From contig JAHDVX010000019.1 in the NCBI GenBank assembly GCA_023382455.1, forward strand, positions 1 through 64,000: a stretch of 64,000 nucleotides of DNA. The letters run 5' to 3'. The translations under genes were made by a program, and so were the position numbers. The notes below the pieces were generated by a model. It did no database searches. It was given only the letters and a program-made list of their open reading frames with translations, and was not told where the DNA came from. Positions 1 to 9,848 of this stretch are shown here, one piece after another. The stretch's first letter is position 1. Each line of letters opens with the position of its first letter. Source of the DNA: Flavobacteriales bacterium (GTDB lineage: Bacteria > Bacteroidota > Bacteroidia > Flavobacteriales_F > PHOS-HE28).

Positions 1-2245
1 TGGTGATGTTCACCACCACTTCATACTGGGTGGTGCTGACGCAAGCGGTGGAGAAGGTGGCTTGGGGCTGGGTGCAGCCATCATAGCAGGCCACCACGTA
101 CTCCCACTCCGTGGCGGCGCCGAAGAGCGGGTCCTCCGTAATGCAGCTCACGGCGCCGTCGGCCACCAGTTCCATCACGATGGCGTGGTCGGTGGAGGGC
201 GGGGCGGAGGTGAACAGCTTGTTGGCCATGGCGGTCTGGTAGCCTGCGGTGATTTCCGTGGGTACCAAATTGTCGATGTCAAGCCCGTTGTAAACGAAGA
301 AGTCATCACCCAGGCCCACGGTGCCGCGGATGAAGCGGATGCCGATCTCCTGGCCGCTCTCGCCCTGGTAGGCCCACTGGCTGGTCTCGTTGTCGGCGTA
401 GCAGTAGGTGTAGGTGGTGGGGCCGCAATCCTGCACGGCGCACGGCGCGTTGAGTAGCGAGGCGCTGGCGGCATAGCACATCTGGTTGTCCGGGTTCTGT
501 GCGGTGACGATCACGGACTGGCCGGCTGGGAAGGGCCCGGCCAAGTGGTTCCCGGTGCTGGACACCGTGGTGGAAGGCACGCCCAGGTTGTTGTTCAGGA
601 CCAATGAGCTGCTGCTGCCCAAGTTGAAGACATTGGCATTGACGTAGTACTGGAGGTTGTCACAATCCTCCTGCACGGTGAAGCTGACCAACGGGTCTTG
701 GCAGTTCTTGCATCCTACGCGCCATTGTAGCGGCAGATACCAGGATTGGGCCTCGCAGGCGCCCGCGTCGGTCACCAGGCGGATGAAGATGGAGCTTCCG
801 GAGTTGAATTCATAGCCGGTGAGGTCGCCGTTCATGGCCGGTGCAGGTGTCCCGGCGTCCGAGGTTCCGTTCCAGACCTGGAAGAGTGGGCCACTCACAT
901 ACCCGCTGAGGAATTCGATCTTCAGCGGGGAGCCGTCGGCGGAGATGTAGAGCCACTCCTTGGTGTTGTACTGCTTGGAGCAGTAGTTCTCGGTCATCAC
1001 CGATCCGTCGCACACCACCATGCCGCCGCCAAGGGTCTCGAACACGGTGGCCAGGGACCAGGTGCCGGGCTCGCCGCCGCACATGCTTCGCACGAAGACG
1101 TAGTAGGTGGTGGAGGCATTGAGTCCGAAGAAATAGGCCTCGGGGTCGGTGGTGGTCCCGGAGGCGATCTCCGGCCCGTTCAGGTCGTTTGTGTCGGTGA
1201 CAAAGTACTCGTATTCACCGGCGGCGGTGGACTGCCAGCTGGCGTGGCCGGAGTCGAAGCTCAGCTGGTCAATGGTGAGGGGCCATACGGGAGGCGGGCA
1301 GACATCGGGTGTCCATTTGAAGTTGAGGCCGTTCGCGGGAGGGATGCCCGACCCGTTGGGGTGCCCCGTTTGCTCAGCCGTGGCAAAACAGGCATCGGTG
1401 TTGAGCGTGCCTGCCACGGTGAAGTTCCAGTCGTACAGGAATGCCGGTTCCTCGTACACGGTCTTCCGGCTGTTGAAATCCTCCGGCACCTGGCCGCCGA
1501 GGCCTACTTGGACCTCGGCATTCTGGATGGTGGAGACGATGATGGTGCCATAGCGGACCTCCACGGAATTATCGGCTTCGTTGAGACGGATCTGGAAGTT
1601 GATGCGCGAGCTGCTGGGCGGGTATGCATTCAGGAAGTCTTTCCATTGAATGACGCATACCCGGTTGGGGGCGGTTCCGATGGTGGCGATCCGCAGGGAG
1701 GTGATGGGCCCGGGAGGGACATAGGAGCTCATGTCCTGCATGTACAGCGATCCGTTGCCCCAGCCGGCCACCCGGTTGCGCTTGTAAGGTTCCGCGGGTC
1801 CGCCGTAGTATTGCACGAACGGCATTCCATGCGGATGGTCGATGGCGTAGATCCACACGGCCTGGTCGCCGTCGCTGCTCTTCCCGAAGCTGATCCAGCC
1901 GGAGTGTGAAACGCCGATGACATCAAAGACATCGCCGTTGAAGGCGAAGTCGAATCCGATGGGATAGCCCGGGCCGATGGCCGGGTTCAGGTAGCTGGCC
2001 ACCTGCCCGTTCGGCTCAAAGAACGGCGTGTTCACCCAGGCGCGTTGGTTGTACAAAGGCGGCCAGAAGGTGGGTACGCCCAGGGAATAGCCACCATCGG
2101 CCGCAGTGATCTCCGTATAGGGTTCCACGCTTTGGGAAAACTGGTACAGGCTCACTTGGGCGGACAGCAGGGCGGGAATGGCCACGGCCGCCAACAGTGC
2201 AGGGTAGCGCCGCTTGGGGGGCGGGATAGGATGCAGGAGGTTCAT
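1..2245 (-). CDS. Large secreted FN3-domain protein, 3' end outside window (partial)
   Basis: An uninterrupted minus-strand frame runs from an ATG at 2245 to the window edge, 748 codons without a stop. The N-terminus (basic MNLLHPIPPPKRRY, then a hydrophobic stretch ending LLSAQ) looks like a signal peptide. The protein is a full-length paralogue of the 945-aa product encoded just upstream: both share the VSLYQ start of the mature protein, the GYPIGF-FAFNGDVFD block, a fibronectin type III-like segment (EYEYFV...TTYYVFVRSMCGGEPGTW) and Cys-rich CUB-like blocks. By homology the missing C-terminus should be a type A T9SS sorting tail, but that is inference. The start lies 14 bp after the stop of the upstream paralogue, so the two are probably co-transcribed. 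No enzyme motif is visible; a surface adhesin or structural role is possible. Confidence 0.85.
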   Translation of the reverse strand, partial: MNLLHPIPPPKRRYPALLAAVAIPALLSAQVSLYQFSQSVEPYTEITAADGGYSLGVPTFWPPLYNQRAWVNTPFFEPNGQVASYLNPAIGPGYPIGFDFAFNGDVFDVIGVSHSGWISFGKSSDGDQAVWIYAIDHPHGMPFVQYYGGPAEPYKRNRVAGWGNGSLYMQDMSSYVPPGPITSLRIATIGTAPNRVCVIQWKDFLNAYPPSSSRINFQIRLNEADNSVEVRYGTIIVSTIQNAEVQVGLGGQVPEDFNSRKTVYEEPAFLYDWNFTVAGTLNTDACFATAEQTGHPNGSGIPPANGLNFKWTPDVCPPPVWPLTIDQLSFDSGHASWQSTAAGEYEYFVTDTNDLNGPEIASGTTTDPEAYFFGLNASTTYYVFVRSMCGGEPGTWSLATVFETLGGGMVVCDGSVMTENYCSKQYNTKEWLYISADGSPLKIEFLSGYVSGPLFQVWNGTSDAGTPAPAMNGDLTGYEFNSGSSIFIRLVTDAGACEAQSWYLPLQWRVGCKNCQDPLVSFTVQEDCDNLQYYVNANVFNLGSSSSLVLNNNLGVPSTTVSSTGNHLAGPFPAGQSVIVTAQNPDNQMCYAASASLLNAPCAVQDCGPTTYTYCYADNETSQWAYQGESGQEIGIRFIRGTVGLGDDFFVYNGLDIDNLVPTEITAGYQTAMANKLFTSAPPSTDHAIVMELVADGAVSCITEDPLFGAATEWEYVVACYDGCTQPQATFSTACVSTTQYEVVVNIT

Positions 2246-2259
2246 GTTGCTGTCTGAGG

Positions 2260-5097
2260 TTAGCGTTGGATGCTGACCTTGCCGTTGAGGACTTGGCTGT
2301 TGCTTTCCAAGGCCAGGGCGTAAAGGCCGTTCGGCAATGACGGCAGTTCCACGCGGACCGGCCCCCTTTCCGTCAGGGCCTTCACGGCCACGGTGCGCCC
2401 CGCCACATCCATCACGCGGAGGGTTGCGGTGCCGTGGAATGCCGCAGGCAGTTCGATGGTGAAGCGGCCGGTGCTGGGGTTGGGGAAGAGGTGCAGGGTG
2501 CCCATGGAGCCTTCGGCGATGCCGTCGGGGCCCATGCATTCGCAGTTGTCGTTCCATACGCCGGTTTCACCTTGGGGAGCGGTGCAGGGCGTTCCGGGCA
2601 GGGCGGAGCCGCCGGGCGTGCCTTCGCAATCCACCTGGGGTTCCCAGCCGGAGCAATCATCCTGCACCAATGCGGGGGAGGTCCAGGTGCACAGCACGCT
2701 GGCGCCTTCCACCTCCACGGTCACCGGCGTTCCGGCGTTGAAGGGGCCTACGGTATAGGTTCCGGCCGCAGTGGCGGCAACCGTGGCCGCACCGCCGTTG
2801 TTGGTGATCTGTGCGCTGCCGGTGCTTCCGATGTTGGTGATGTTCACCACCACTTCATACTGGGTGGTGCTGACGCAAGCGGTGGAGAAGGAGGCTTGGG
2901 GCTGGGTGCAGCCATCGTAGCAGGCCACCACGTATTCCCATTCCTCAGAGGCGCCGAACAAGGGATCTTCATTGGCGCAGCTCACGGCGTTGTCCGCCTG
3001 AAGGGCAAGCACCAGGGCATGGTCCGTGGAGGGCGGGCCGGAGGTGATCAGCTTGTTGGCCAATCCCCAACTGATGTCCGTCGGTGCCAGGTTGTCGATG
3101 TCCAGGCCATTGTAGTAGGTCAGATCGTCGCCCAGGCCCACAGTGCCACGGATGAAGCGGATGCCGATCTCCTGGTCGTTCTCGCCCTGGTAAGCCCACT
3201 GGCTGGTCTCATTATCCGCGTAGCAGTAGGTGTAGGTGGTGGGGCCGCAATCCTGCACGGTACATGGGGCGTTGAGCAGCACGGGGCTGTCGGTGTGGCA
3301 CATCACATTGTCCGGGTTCTGCGCCACGACCACCACGGACGTACCGGCGGGGAAGGGGCCTGCGGTGGCGATGCCGGTGGCTGTGGCCGTGGTTGGCGGC
3401 ACGCCCAGGTTGTTATTCAGGATCAAGCTCGAGGAACTGCCCATGTTGAAGATGTTCGCCTCAACGAAGTATTGCATGTTGGCGCAGTCCTCCACCACGC
3501 TGAAGTTGACCAAGGGGTCCGTGCAGTTCTTGCAACCCACCCGCCACTGGAAGGGCAAGTACCACGGCTGGGCTTCGCATGCGCCGGCCCCCGTGGTCAG
3601 AATGATGGTGATCTGGCCGGTGGAGGCCGTGAATGTCAATCCGCCCACGTTGGCACCTGAAGGGGCGTCATAGATCAGGGTGCCGCTGCCTGCCGGTCCG
3701 TTCCAGATCTCGAAGGATTCACCGCTCACCGAGCCATGGAAGCCGTCGAGGAGTTCAATACGGAGCGGTGAACCGTCTCCCGAGATGTACTGCCAGGTGA
3801 CGGAGTCGTCCTGTTGGGAGCAGTACGTCACATCAATGGCCGTACCGTCGCAGTTCACTATGCCGCCCCCGATGGTGGTGAAGGGCGTGGGTGCTCCCCA
3901 GGTCCCGGGCTCACCTCCGCAAATGGAGCGAACGAAGACGTAATACGTGGTGTTGGCCTCCAGGCCGAAGATGGAAGTTTCCAGGTCGGTGGTGGTGCCG
4001 GAGGCCACTTCAGGCCCGGTTACGCTATCCGCAGAGGAGACGTAGTACTCGTACTCTCCGGCAGCATTGGCCTCCCAATGGGCCGTGGCGTAGTCAAATG
4101 AAATATCGGTAACGGTCAAGGGCCATGCCGGTGGCGGGCACACAGGCGGCTCCCACCGCCAGATGGTGCCTTCCTCGGGCATGATGCCCGAACCGTTGGG
4201 CATGCCCGGCTGCTCCGTGGCCATGGTGCAGTACGATTGGTTGGAGGTGGCGGGCACGGTATTGGTCCAGTCGTAGATGAACGCAGGCTGTTCGTACACC
4301 GTCATGCGCCCGTTGAAGTCCGCATTGGTGCGTCCGCTGAGGCCGATCTGGGTCTCCGGCCGGCGGCCCAGCAGGGAGTACCACACCATGGGGCCGAACT
4401 GCACCTCCACGCTGTTGTCCGCCTCATAGAGCCGGATCTGGAAATTGATCTCGTTGATGGCAACGGTAACATCGCCGTTCAGGCCGTAATCCTCCCACTG
4501 CACCACGCACACCCTGTTGGGGGCGGTGCCGATGGTGGCCATGCGGATCACGGACTTGGGGCCAGGCGGCATGAGCGAGGTCCAGTCCACTTGCTGCAGG
4601 ATGCTGTTGCCGAAACCGGCTATACGGTTGCGCTTGTAATCGGGCACGGGGCCGTTGTACCATTGAAGGAACGGGTCGCCGTTGGACGTGCCGCTCATGT
4701 TGTACACCCACACCGCCTGCAAGCCGTCGGTGGATTTGCCGAAACTGATCCAGCCGCCGTTGGAGATGCCGATGCGGTCGAACACGTCCCCGTTGAAGGT
4801 GAAGTTGAAACCGATGGGATAGCCGGGGCCTTCCGCCGGGGAGAGATAGCCGCTCTGCGTCAACTGCCCACCCGGGTCATTGAACGGGTTGTTCACCCAG
4901 GCGCGGTTGTTGAATTGTTGGGGCCAATAGGTGGGCGTGCCCAGGGCAATCCCCCCGTCCGCCTCTGTGATGGGCGTGTAGGTGCCCGGTGATTCGCTCC
5001 ATTGGTACAGGCTCACTTGCGCGGCAAGCAGACCGGGTAAGGCGAATGAGGCCAGGAGTGTCGCGAATTGGCCGGTGCGGGTGCTGGATGTGATCAT
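2260..5097 (-). CDS. FN3-domain secreted protein with type A T9SS sorting domain
   Basis: 945 aa. A signal peptide (hydrophobic LLASFALPGLLAAQ near residues 13-27) precedes the mature start VSLYQW. The N-terminal third carries the GYPIGFNFTFNGDVFDRIGISNGGWISFG block found in many Bacteroidota surface proteins. It is followed by a fibronectin type III-like module (about 325-410) and repeated Cys-rich modules. The C-terminus (about 870-945) is a classic type A sorting domain: LHLFPNPSTGRF, a DVAGR turn and a LPNGLYAL strand. It should be exported by Sec and then across the outer membrane by T9SS. It forms a tandem pair with the gene that follows it and lies 45 bp after the trypsin-like protease gene, in one presumed operon. 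The molecular function is unknown. Confidence 0.9.
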   Translation of the reverse strand: MITSSTRTGQFATLLASFALPGLLAAQVSLYQWSESPGTYTPITEADGGIALGTPTYWPQQFNNRAWVNNPFNDPGGQLTQSGYLSPAEGPGYPIGFNFTFNGDVFDRIGISNGGWISFGKSTDGLQAVWVYNMSGTSNGDPFLQWYNGPVPDYKRNRIAGFGNSILQQVDWTSLMPPGPKSVIRMATIGTAPNRVCVVQWEDYGLNGDVTVAINEINFQIRLYEADNSVEVQFGPMVWYSLLGRRPETQIGLSGRTNADFNGRMTVYEQPAFIYDWTNTVPATSNQSYCTMATEQPGMPNGSGIMPEEGTIWRWEPPVCPPPAWPLTVTDISFDYATAHWEANAAGEYEYYVSSADSVTGPEVASGTTTDLETSIFGLEANTTYYVFVRSICGGEPGTWGAPTPFTTIGGGIVNCDGTAIDVTYCSQQDDSVTWQYISGDGSPLRIELLDGFHGSVSGESFEIWNGPAGSGTLIYDAPSGANVGGLTFTASTGQITIILTTGAGACEAQPWYLPFQWRVGCKNCTDPLVNFSVVEDCANMQYFVEANIFNMGSSSSLILNNNLGVPPTTATATGIATAGPFPAGTSVVVVAQNPDNVMCHTDSPVLLNAPCTVQDCGPTTYTYCYADNETSQWAYQGENDQEIGIRFIRGTVGLGDDLTYYNGLDIDNLAPTDISWGLANKLITSGPPSTDHALVLALQADNAVSCANEDPLFGASEEWEYVVACYDGCTQPQASFSTACVSTTQYEVVVNITNIGSTGSAQITNNGGAATVAATAAGTYTVGPFNAGTPVTVEVEGASVLCTWTSPALVQDDCSGWEPQVDCEGTPGGSALPGTPCTAPQGETGVWNDNCECMGPDGIAEGSMGTLHLFPNPSTGRFTIELPAAFHGTATLRVMDVAGRTVAVKALTERGPVRVELPSLPNGLYALALESNSQVLNGKVSIQR

Positions 5098-5142
5098 GGT
5101 CGGACGGGGCTTTCCTGGAGAGGGGGCTTGCGGGAGAATGGA

Positions 5143-6780
5143 TCAGTGCATGACGAGCAGGCGGATGCTTTCAGGAGCCGGTAGGTCGCTTTCCAGGCGA
5201 ACCAAGTAGGCCCCGTTGGGCAGTCCGGCCACATCAATGGTCGGTCGCTTATCGGATATGCGGCCCGTAAGGACGGCATGCCCGGTGGCATTGAAAACAG
5301 TGAAACGGGCATCGGCCCCAACCACCTGACCAATGGTCACCAGGCCGGACGCCGGATTGGGGTAGGCCGAAAGCTGCCCTTGCCGGAGCTGTTCCGCTGT
5401 ACCGGCCGGGGAGGAGCACGGCGAATCGCTGCCGCCGAGCACCGTCGTTCCCGTATTGTCAGGGTCAAGCCAGGCCTTGAGCTTCAGGTTGGCTGTATTC
5501 GGGTTGTTGGTCCAGTGGTAGCTCATCTTGCCGAAATAGGCCCACCCCGAGTGGTTGGAGCAGGTCATCCCGGAGGAGTTGCCGGTGCAGGTGCCGATAA
5601 GCACAGGCCCTGTTCCGTCCATGTGCTTGAAAAGGCCTGAACCGCTTGAACCCACTTCGGTGATGCCCCAACCATGCTCGGTGGCGGCCCAGATCAACTT
5701 GTAATGGCTCATCAGGCCTGAGGAGGCCATGGGATGCCCGGTGGTGAGCGTTTGGGTATAGGAGGAGATGCGCTTGGGAGCGCCGGTAGGGTGATGTATG
5801 CACACGCCATCGGCGGTCACCGTGGACAAGTTCGTGGCATCCCAACCGGCCCAGTAAGGCTCGAAGGAGCCCGGGATCCCCGCGTTGGTGTGCAGGAGCA
5901 TGAAGTCGGAACCGCCAAGCCCTTGGTACTGTGGATTGTAGTCGTTGCTGTAGGCTTTCAGCTGGGCGCCGGTCATGAACTGTGCTGTGCTGTAGGAGCC
6001 TCCGGAGCAGCCGGCGTATTGGAAGTTGAAATAGAACTTGTACTGATTGAAGTTGGCCGTGGTGGATTCGCGGCCGCAATGGAAGGCGGAGAGGATGTAG
6101 GGCGCACAATCCTGGCGCACATTGTTCACCAAGGTGCCGGTGCACCAGCCCGTGCCTTGGGGGACCACCACACTGATCCGCACCGTGGCCTTGATCGGTC
6201 CTTCCCAGCCATCCCTTTCCGGCGAGCAGGCCACGTTCACATGGCAATTGCCTTCGCGGTCCGTGAAGGCTTCCACGTCCCGGTAGGCGTGGCTCAGCCA
6301 GGGCAAGGAGAACCGGCCGGGCTGCAGGGCGTCCACAGGTTCGCGGTATTCCAGTACCCAGCTGTCCCCGCTCACCAACGGCGTCGCATATTCATGCACG
6401 TCTTGGGGCAGGTCCATTCCCACGTAGGGGTGAAGTTCCTGGCCGTCCAAGGTGGTGATCCGCATGCGCGCTCCGGCAGGCACGGATACATCCTCCAGGA
6501 AAAGTTCCATGGCTAAGGCGCCCGGGGAAGAAACAGCCAACCTGCACACGCGTTCGGAGCCATCCACGGACCAAGTGCCGTCCGCGCTGGATACGGCAAG
6601 GGCGAGCTTTCGTCCATAAAGCGGAAGCTCGCCGGCCTGTTCGCGCCGCTCATCGTCCTGCTGCACGGCGGCGGCATCAAAGGCCACGGCCCGAAGAATG
6701 GGCAAGGGCATGCCAGCCGGTTGGCCAAGAGCCACCATTGGCGACCACGCCAATGCGAACCACGCCGACATCACCTTCAT
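5143..6780 (-). CDS. Trypsin-like (lysyl endopeptidase-type) serine protease, T9SS type A
   Basis: 545 aa. A signal peptide (about 1-20) is followed by a pro-region of about 150 residues and a chymotrypsin-fold domain. The candidate catalytic triad is His234 in ILSAFHCG, Asp292 in GGSDFMLLH and Ser379 in GSSGSG. The CTGTLVNN strand before the His and the GSSGSG serine loop resemble Lys-C-type lysyl endopeptidases more than digestive trypsins. The C-terminal 80 residues (AYPNPASG..., GLPNGAYLVRL) are a type A T9SS sorting domain, so this should be an exported or surface-bound protease. Its ATG overlaps the stop of the preceding gene (ATGA at 6777-6780), implying translational coupling to the choice-of-anchor-L protein. 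Substrate specificity cannot be read from the sequence alone. Confidence 0.92.
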   Translation of the reverse strand: MKVMSAWFALAWSPMVALGQPAGMPLPILRAVAFDAAAVQQDDERREQAGELPLYGRKLALAVSSADGTWSVDGSERVCRLAVSSPGALAMELFLEDVSVPAGARMRITTLDGQELHPYVGMDLPQDVHEYATPLVSGDSWVLEYREPVDALQPGRFSLPWLSHAYRDVEAFTDREGNCHVNVACSPERDGWEGPIKATVRISVVVPQGTGWCTGTLVNNVRQDCAPYILSAFHCGRESTTANFNQYKFYFNFQYAGCSGGSYSTAQFMTGAQLKAYSNDYNPQYQGLGGSDFMLLHTNAGIPGSFEPYWAGWDATNLSTVTADGVCIHHPTGAPKRISSYTQTLTTGHPMASSGLMSHYKLIWAATEHGWGITEVGSSGSGLFKHMDGTGPVLIGTCTGNSSGMTCSNHSGWAYFGKMSYHWTNNPNTANLKLKAWLDPDNTGTTVLGGSDSPCSSPAGTAEQLRQGQLSAYPNPASGLVTIGQVVGADARFTVFNATGHAVLTGRISDKRPTIDVAGLPNGAYLVRLESDLPAPESIRLLVMH

Positions 6781-9700
6781 CGCAGCAAGGTGATATGGCC
6801 GAAGCCGGTTCTGGGCGGCAAGGAGAGACCTTCGACGCGGTACTTATACTGGTAGATCCCTTGCGGAACCTCCTCGCCGTCGGGGGTATGGCCACTCCAT
6901 CGGTCGGCCATGTCATGGCTTTCGAAAACGATCTGGCCCCAGCGGTTGAATACCAGCAATTCGTAACTGGTGATCAGGATCCCTTCACCTCCGAAGGTGT
7001 CGTTGAACCCGTCCTCATCGGGAGTGAACGTGTTGGGGAAGTAGATGGTGGCTTGTGGCGGTCGTGTACGCACGCTGTCGGTGAGCACGCAGCCGTCCGG
7101 AGTGGTTACGGTGAGCAGTACCCAGAATGCATCGGGCTGATCGTAGGTGTGGTTCACCGTGGGGGTGGTGGCGGTGGTGCCATCGCCGAGGTCCCAGGCC
7201 AGGGTGCTTCCCGGCGGTTCATAGTGTGCCGCGAAGTTCCACGTGTACTCACCCATCTGGGTCGCGGAAATGGAAGCACTTCCAGCGAAGACATCCACTT
7301 GGACATTGGCCGTGGCCGTAGTCCCGCACAGGTCGGTCACCTGGACCATGGCGTTCAGGCCACCGGGTGTTGCATGCCATGCCACGGTGTTGCCCGAGCC
7401 CAGCCCGGGCCAGGTAACGGTATAGCCTCCCGCCCCACCTTGCGGCAATACCCATAGCGGCACTTGCTCACCAGGGCACACGATGGTGTCGTTGGAAGTG
7501 GCCAGGAGCAACGGCGGATGGTCCATGACGATGGCGGCCAGCGTGGTATCGGTGCTGTTGCCACAATCGTCGGTCACGGTCAGCGTGTACCACGTATCTG
7601 AATCCACGGCAGTGGAGAGCGTCGGGCTGTTGTTGATGCCGGTACCCAGGCCCCAGTCGTATCGGTAGGTGCCACCGCCTCCGGAAACGTTGACGGCTTG
7701 AAGCACGGCGGTCATGCCCGCGCATTCCACCGTATCCCCGTAGGCCTCGATGCTGATCGGCGGCGTGGGCCCGGTGGTCACCACCACTTGGCCGCTGATG
7801 GATTGACCGCATTGGTCGCTGACCACCATGGTGTACACATCATTGGCCGCAGCGGGAACGTTGAGGATGGAATCACTTCCCATCACTTGTCCGCCCAAGG
7901 TCCAGGTGTACGAGATGGATCCACCTCCTCCGGTTACGGTTGCGACCAGGTCAGCGTGGCCCAGGCACGGTATGGCCGTGTCCGGTGTCAGGGTAAGCAC
8001 CAAGGGAACGGGTGGCGCTTGTGAAACGAGCACGGAATCGGAGGTTTGCACCCCGCAGAGGTCGGTGACCGTGACCACGTAGTACACCGGGGGAATGGCG
8101 GGAGGCACATCCGGAAGGATGGAGTCGTTGCCCAGCACCTGTCCGGCCAACGTCCATTGGTAGGTGTATCCGCCGGCCCCGTTCTGGGCCTGCACCATCA
8201 GGTCGGCGGTGTGGAGGCACGGGATGGCCGTATCCGGTGTGGTCAGCAGCGCCATGGGCAAGTACAATGGCAACGTCACCCACGCACTGTCCGCGGCGGG
8301 CAGGCTCCAGCAATCCTTCACCTGCACCCAGAATTGGGTGGTCTGGTCCACGAAGTGGGTGATGCTTGGCGTGGTCTCGCCGGTGTTCCATAGATACTCG
8401 TAGGAGCCGGGATCGCCGCCGCCGCCGGTCACCACGGGTGTGAGGGTGATGGTTTCGGGGCAATCCAGGTCGATGTCGTCGAGGGTTACTTGCAACGGCG
8501 GTTTCTGGTCGATCAGGAAGTGGTAGGTTTTGATCTTGGCGCCGTTGCAGGTGATGAGCTTGATGATCAGGTCCTCGGGCCCGTCAACATCCACGGGCAC
8601 CGCGATGGGGACGATGGCGAAGGAATCAAGCTGGTTGAAGTGGACGCTGTCGATAAGTGCAGGCAGGACGTCCACGCCGTTTGTAGCCGTACCCTCCACC
8701 TGGATCTGGAGCCACTCATCGAGGTAGAACCCTCCCCAGCGGTGGAAGCGCAGGTACACGCTGTCGCAGTCGTTCTCGTAGAAGATGGTGTCCGTTGCCG
8801 TGTACTCCACGGTCGGCCCGGGGTCTGCGGTGAGGGAGAAACGGTCGCTGCTGGTGAAGGAGCCGTTTTCCAGCCACACGGCGGAGGGGAACCAATTGTC
8901 GCCCGTGTTGCCCACGCCCATTTTGATGTGGTACAGTTCGCCGCACTGCACTGCGGCGCTGGCGGTGAGCACCACGGTCATGCCATTGTGCTGGATGTAG
9001 TAGGGGTCGTTGTTATAGGGGGATTCCAGTTGGGGCTGTCCGCCAGGGGGCATGGCGAATGGCCACTGCCCGCCATTGTACCGGTAGTACTGCACATTGT
9101 TCAGCCAGCTGGGGTAGTTGTCGCGGCAATTCTCCCAGGGATCCATGCTGTTCCATGGGCCGTTGGCGTTGGCCAGCACCTGTCCGCTGTTCACGGAGTT
9201 CACGCAAACAGGGTCCATGGAACCCGGCACGTAGGCGATGTTGATCGCATTGTTGGTGTAAGGCCCATTGATGCCCGGCCCACTGAGGAAGAAGCCGAAG
9301 ACGTCGTTGTACTCGCTGCACGCCCAGCGCTCATATTCCTCCGAGGAGAAGACATAGCGCACGCTCACCATGTCGCTTGTGGGGACGAAGTCAAACTCCA
9401 GCACCGATTTGTTGCCGATGTTGTTGCCGCCGCTGACCTGCCACATCGGCCATGCGGTCAGTTGGCTCAGGTCCAGGTCGGGGCTGGTCCAGAAACCTCC
9501 GCCTCCCATGCCGCCGCCGTGCTGCATCAGCAGGTCGTTCGGCCCGGGCAGGGAGTAGTCCGCGTCATTGGTGCAGAGGAAGGTGCCGCTGTTGATGCCG
9601 ATCACGGTATTGGTGCCATTGAAGCGGCCGATCTGCCCAAGTGTGGTGAACAGTGACGGCACCAAATTCCCTGGGCTGCCGTTGTACGTGACGTTGTTGG

Positions 9701-9848
9701 CGAACACGCCCGACCCCATTAGGTAGTTCTGCACCAAGGTGGTGGGGGGCTGCGTCTGGTTGATGATCAGCTGGGCCTGTGCCGGGGTCACCGCCAGCAG
9801 GAAACCGGCCAACGCGATCAAAGGAAGTGTTCGCTGCTTGGCGCTCAT
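6777..9848 (-). CDS. Choice-of-anchor L protein with PKD/Ig-like repeats and type B T9SS tail
   Basis: 1023 aa from the ATG at 9848. The frame stays open further upstream, but that part is a shadow of the preceding gene; the signal peptide MSAKQRTLPLIALAGFLLAVTPAQAQ fixes the start, which also makes an ATGA overlap with the upstream stop (9845-9848). After the signal comes a choice-of-anchor-L-type N-terminal domain (LIINQTQPPTTLVQNYL..., YVFSSEEYERWACSEYNDVFGFF). A middle region follows with about five Ig/PKD-like repeats that each carry a DTAIPC-like strand and a D-x-CG turn, then a PKD module (LAWDLGDGT). The last 85 residues (FPNTFTPDEDGFNDTF, LLVFNRWGQIVFES) are the gliding-motility-type C-terminal domain, i.e. 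a type B sorting signal. It is probably an adhesin or surface filament protein. Confidence 0.92.
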   Translation of the reverse strand: MSAKQRTLPLIALAGFLLAVTPAQAQLIINQTQPPTTLVQNYLMGSGVFANNVTYNGSPGNLVPSLFTTLGQIGRFNGTNTVIGINSGTFLCTNDADYSLPGPNDLLMQHGGGMGGGGFWTSPDLDLSQLTAWPMWQVSGGNNIGNKSVLEFDFVPTSDMVSVRYVFSSEEYERWACSEYNDVFGFFLSGPGINGPYTNNAINIAYVPGSMDPVCVNSVNSGQVLANANGPWNSMDPWENCRDNYPSWLNNVQYYRYNGGQWPFAMPPGGQPQLESPYNNDPYYIQHNGMTVVLTASAAVQCGELYHIKMGVGNTGDNWFPSAVWLENGSFTSSDRFSLTADPGPTVEYTATDTIFYENDCDSVYLRFHRWGGFYLDEWLQIQVEGTATNGVDVLPALIDSVHFNQLDSFAIVPIAVPVDVDGPEDLIIKLITCNGAKIKTYHFLIDQKPPLQVTLDDIDLDCPETITLTPVVTGGGGDPGSYEYLWNTGETTPSITHFVDQTTQFWVQVKDCWSLPAADSAWVTLPLYLPMALLTTPDTAIPCLHTADLMVQAQNGAGGYTYQWTLAGQVLGNDSILPDVPPAIPPVYYVVTVTDLCGVQTSDSVLVSQAPPVPLVLTLTPDTAIPCLGHADLVATVTGGGGSISYTWTLGGQVMGSDSILNVPAAANDVYTMVVSDQCGQSISGQVVVTTGPTPPISIEAYGDTVECAGMTAVLQAVNVSGGGGTYRYDWGLGTGINNSPTLSTAVDSDTWYTLTVTDDCGNSTDTTLAAIVMDHPPLLLATSNDTIVCPGEQVPLWVLPQGGAGGYTVTWPGLGSGNTVAWHATPGGLNAMVQVTDLCGTTATANVQVDVFAGSASISATQMGEYTWNFAAHYEPPGSTLAWDLGDGTTATTPTVNHTYDQPDAFWVLLTVTTPDGCVLTDSVRTRPPQATIYFPNTFTPDEDGFNDTFGGEGILITSYELLVFNRWGQIVFESHDMADRWSGHTPDGEEVPQGIYQYKYRVEGLSLPPRTGFGHITLLR

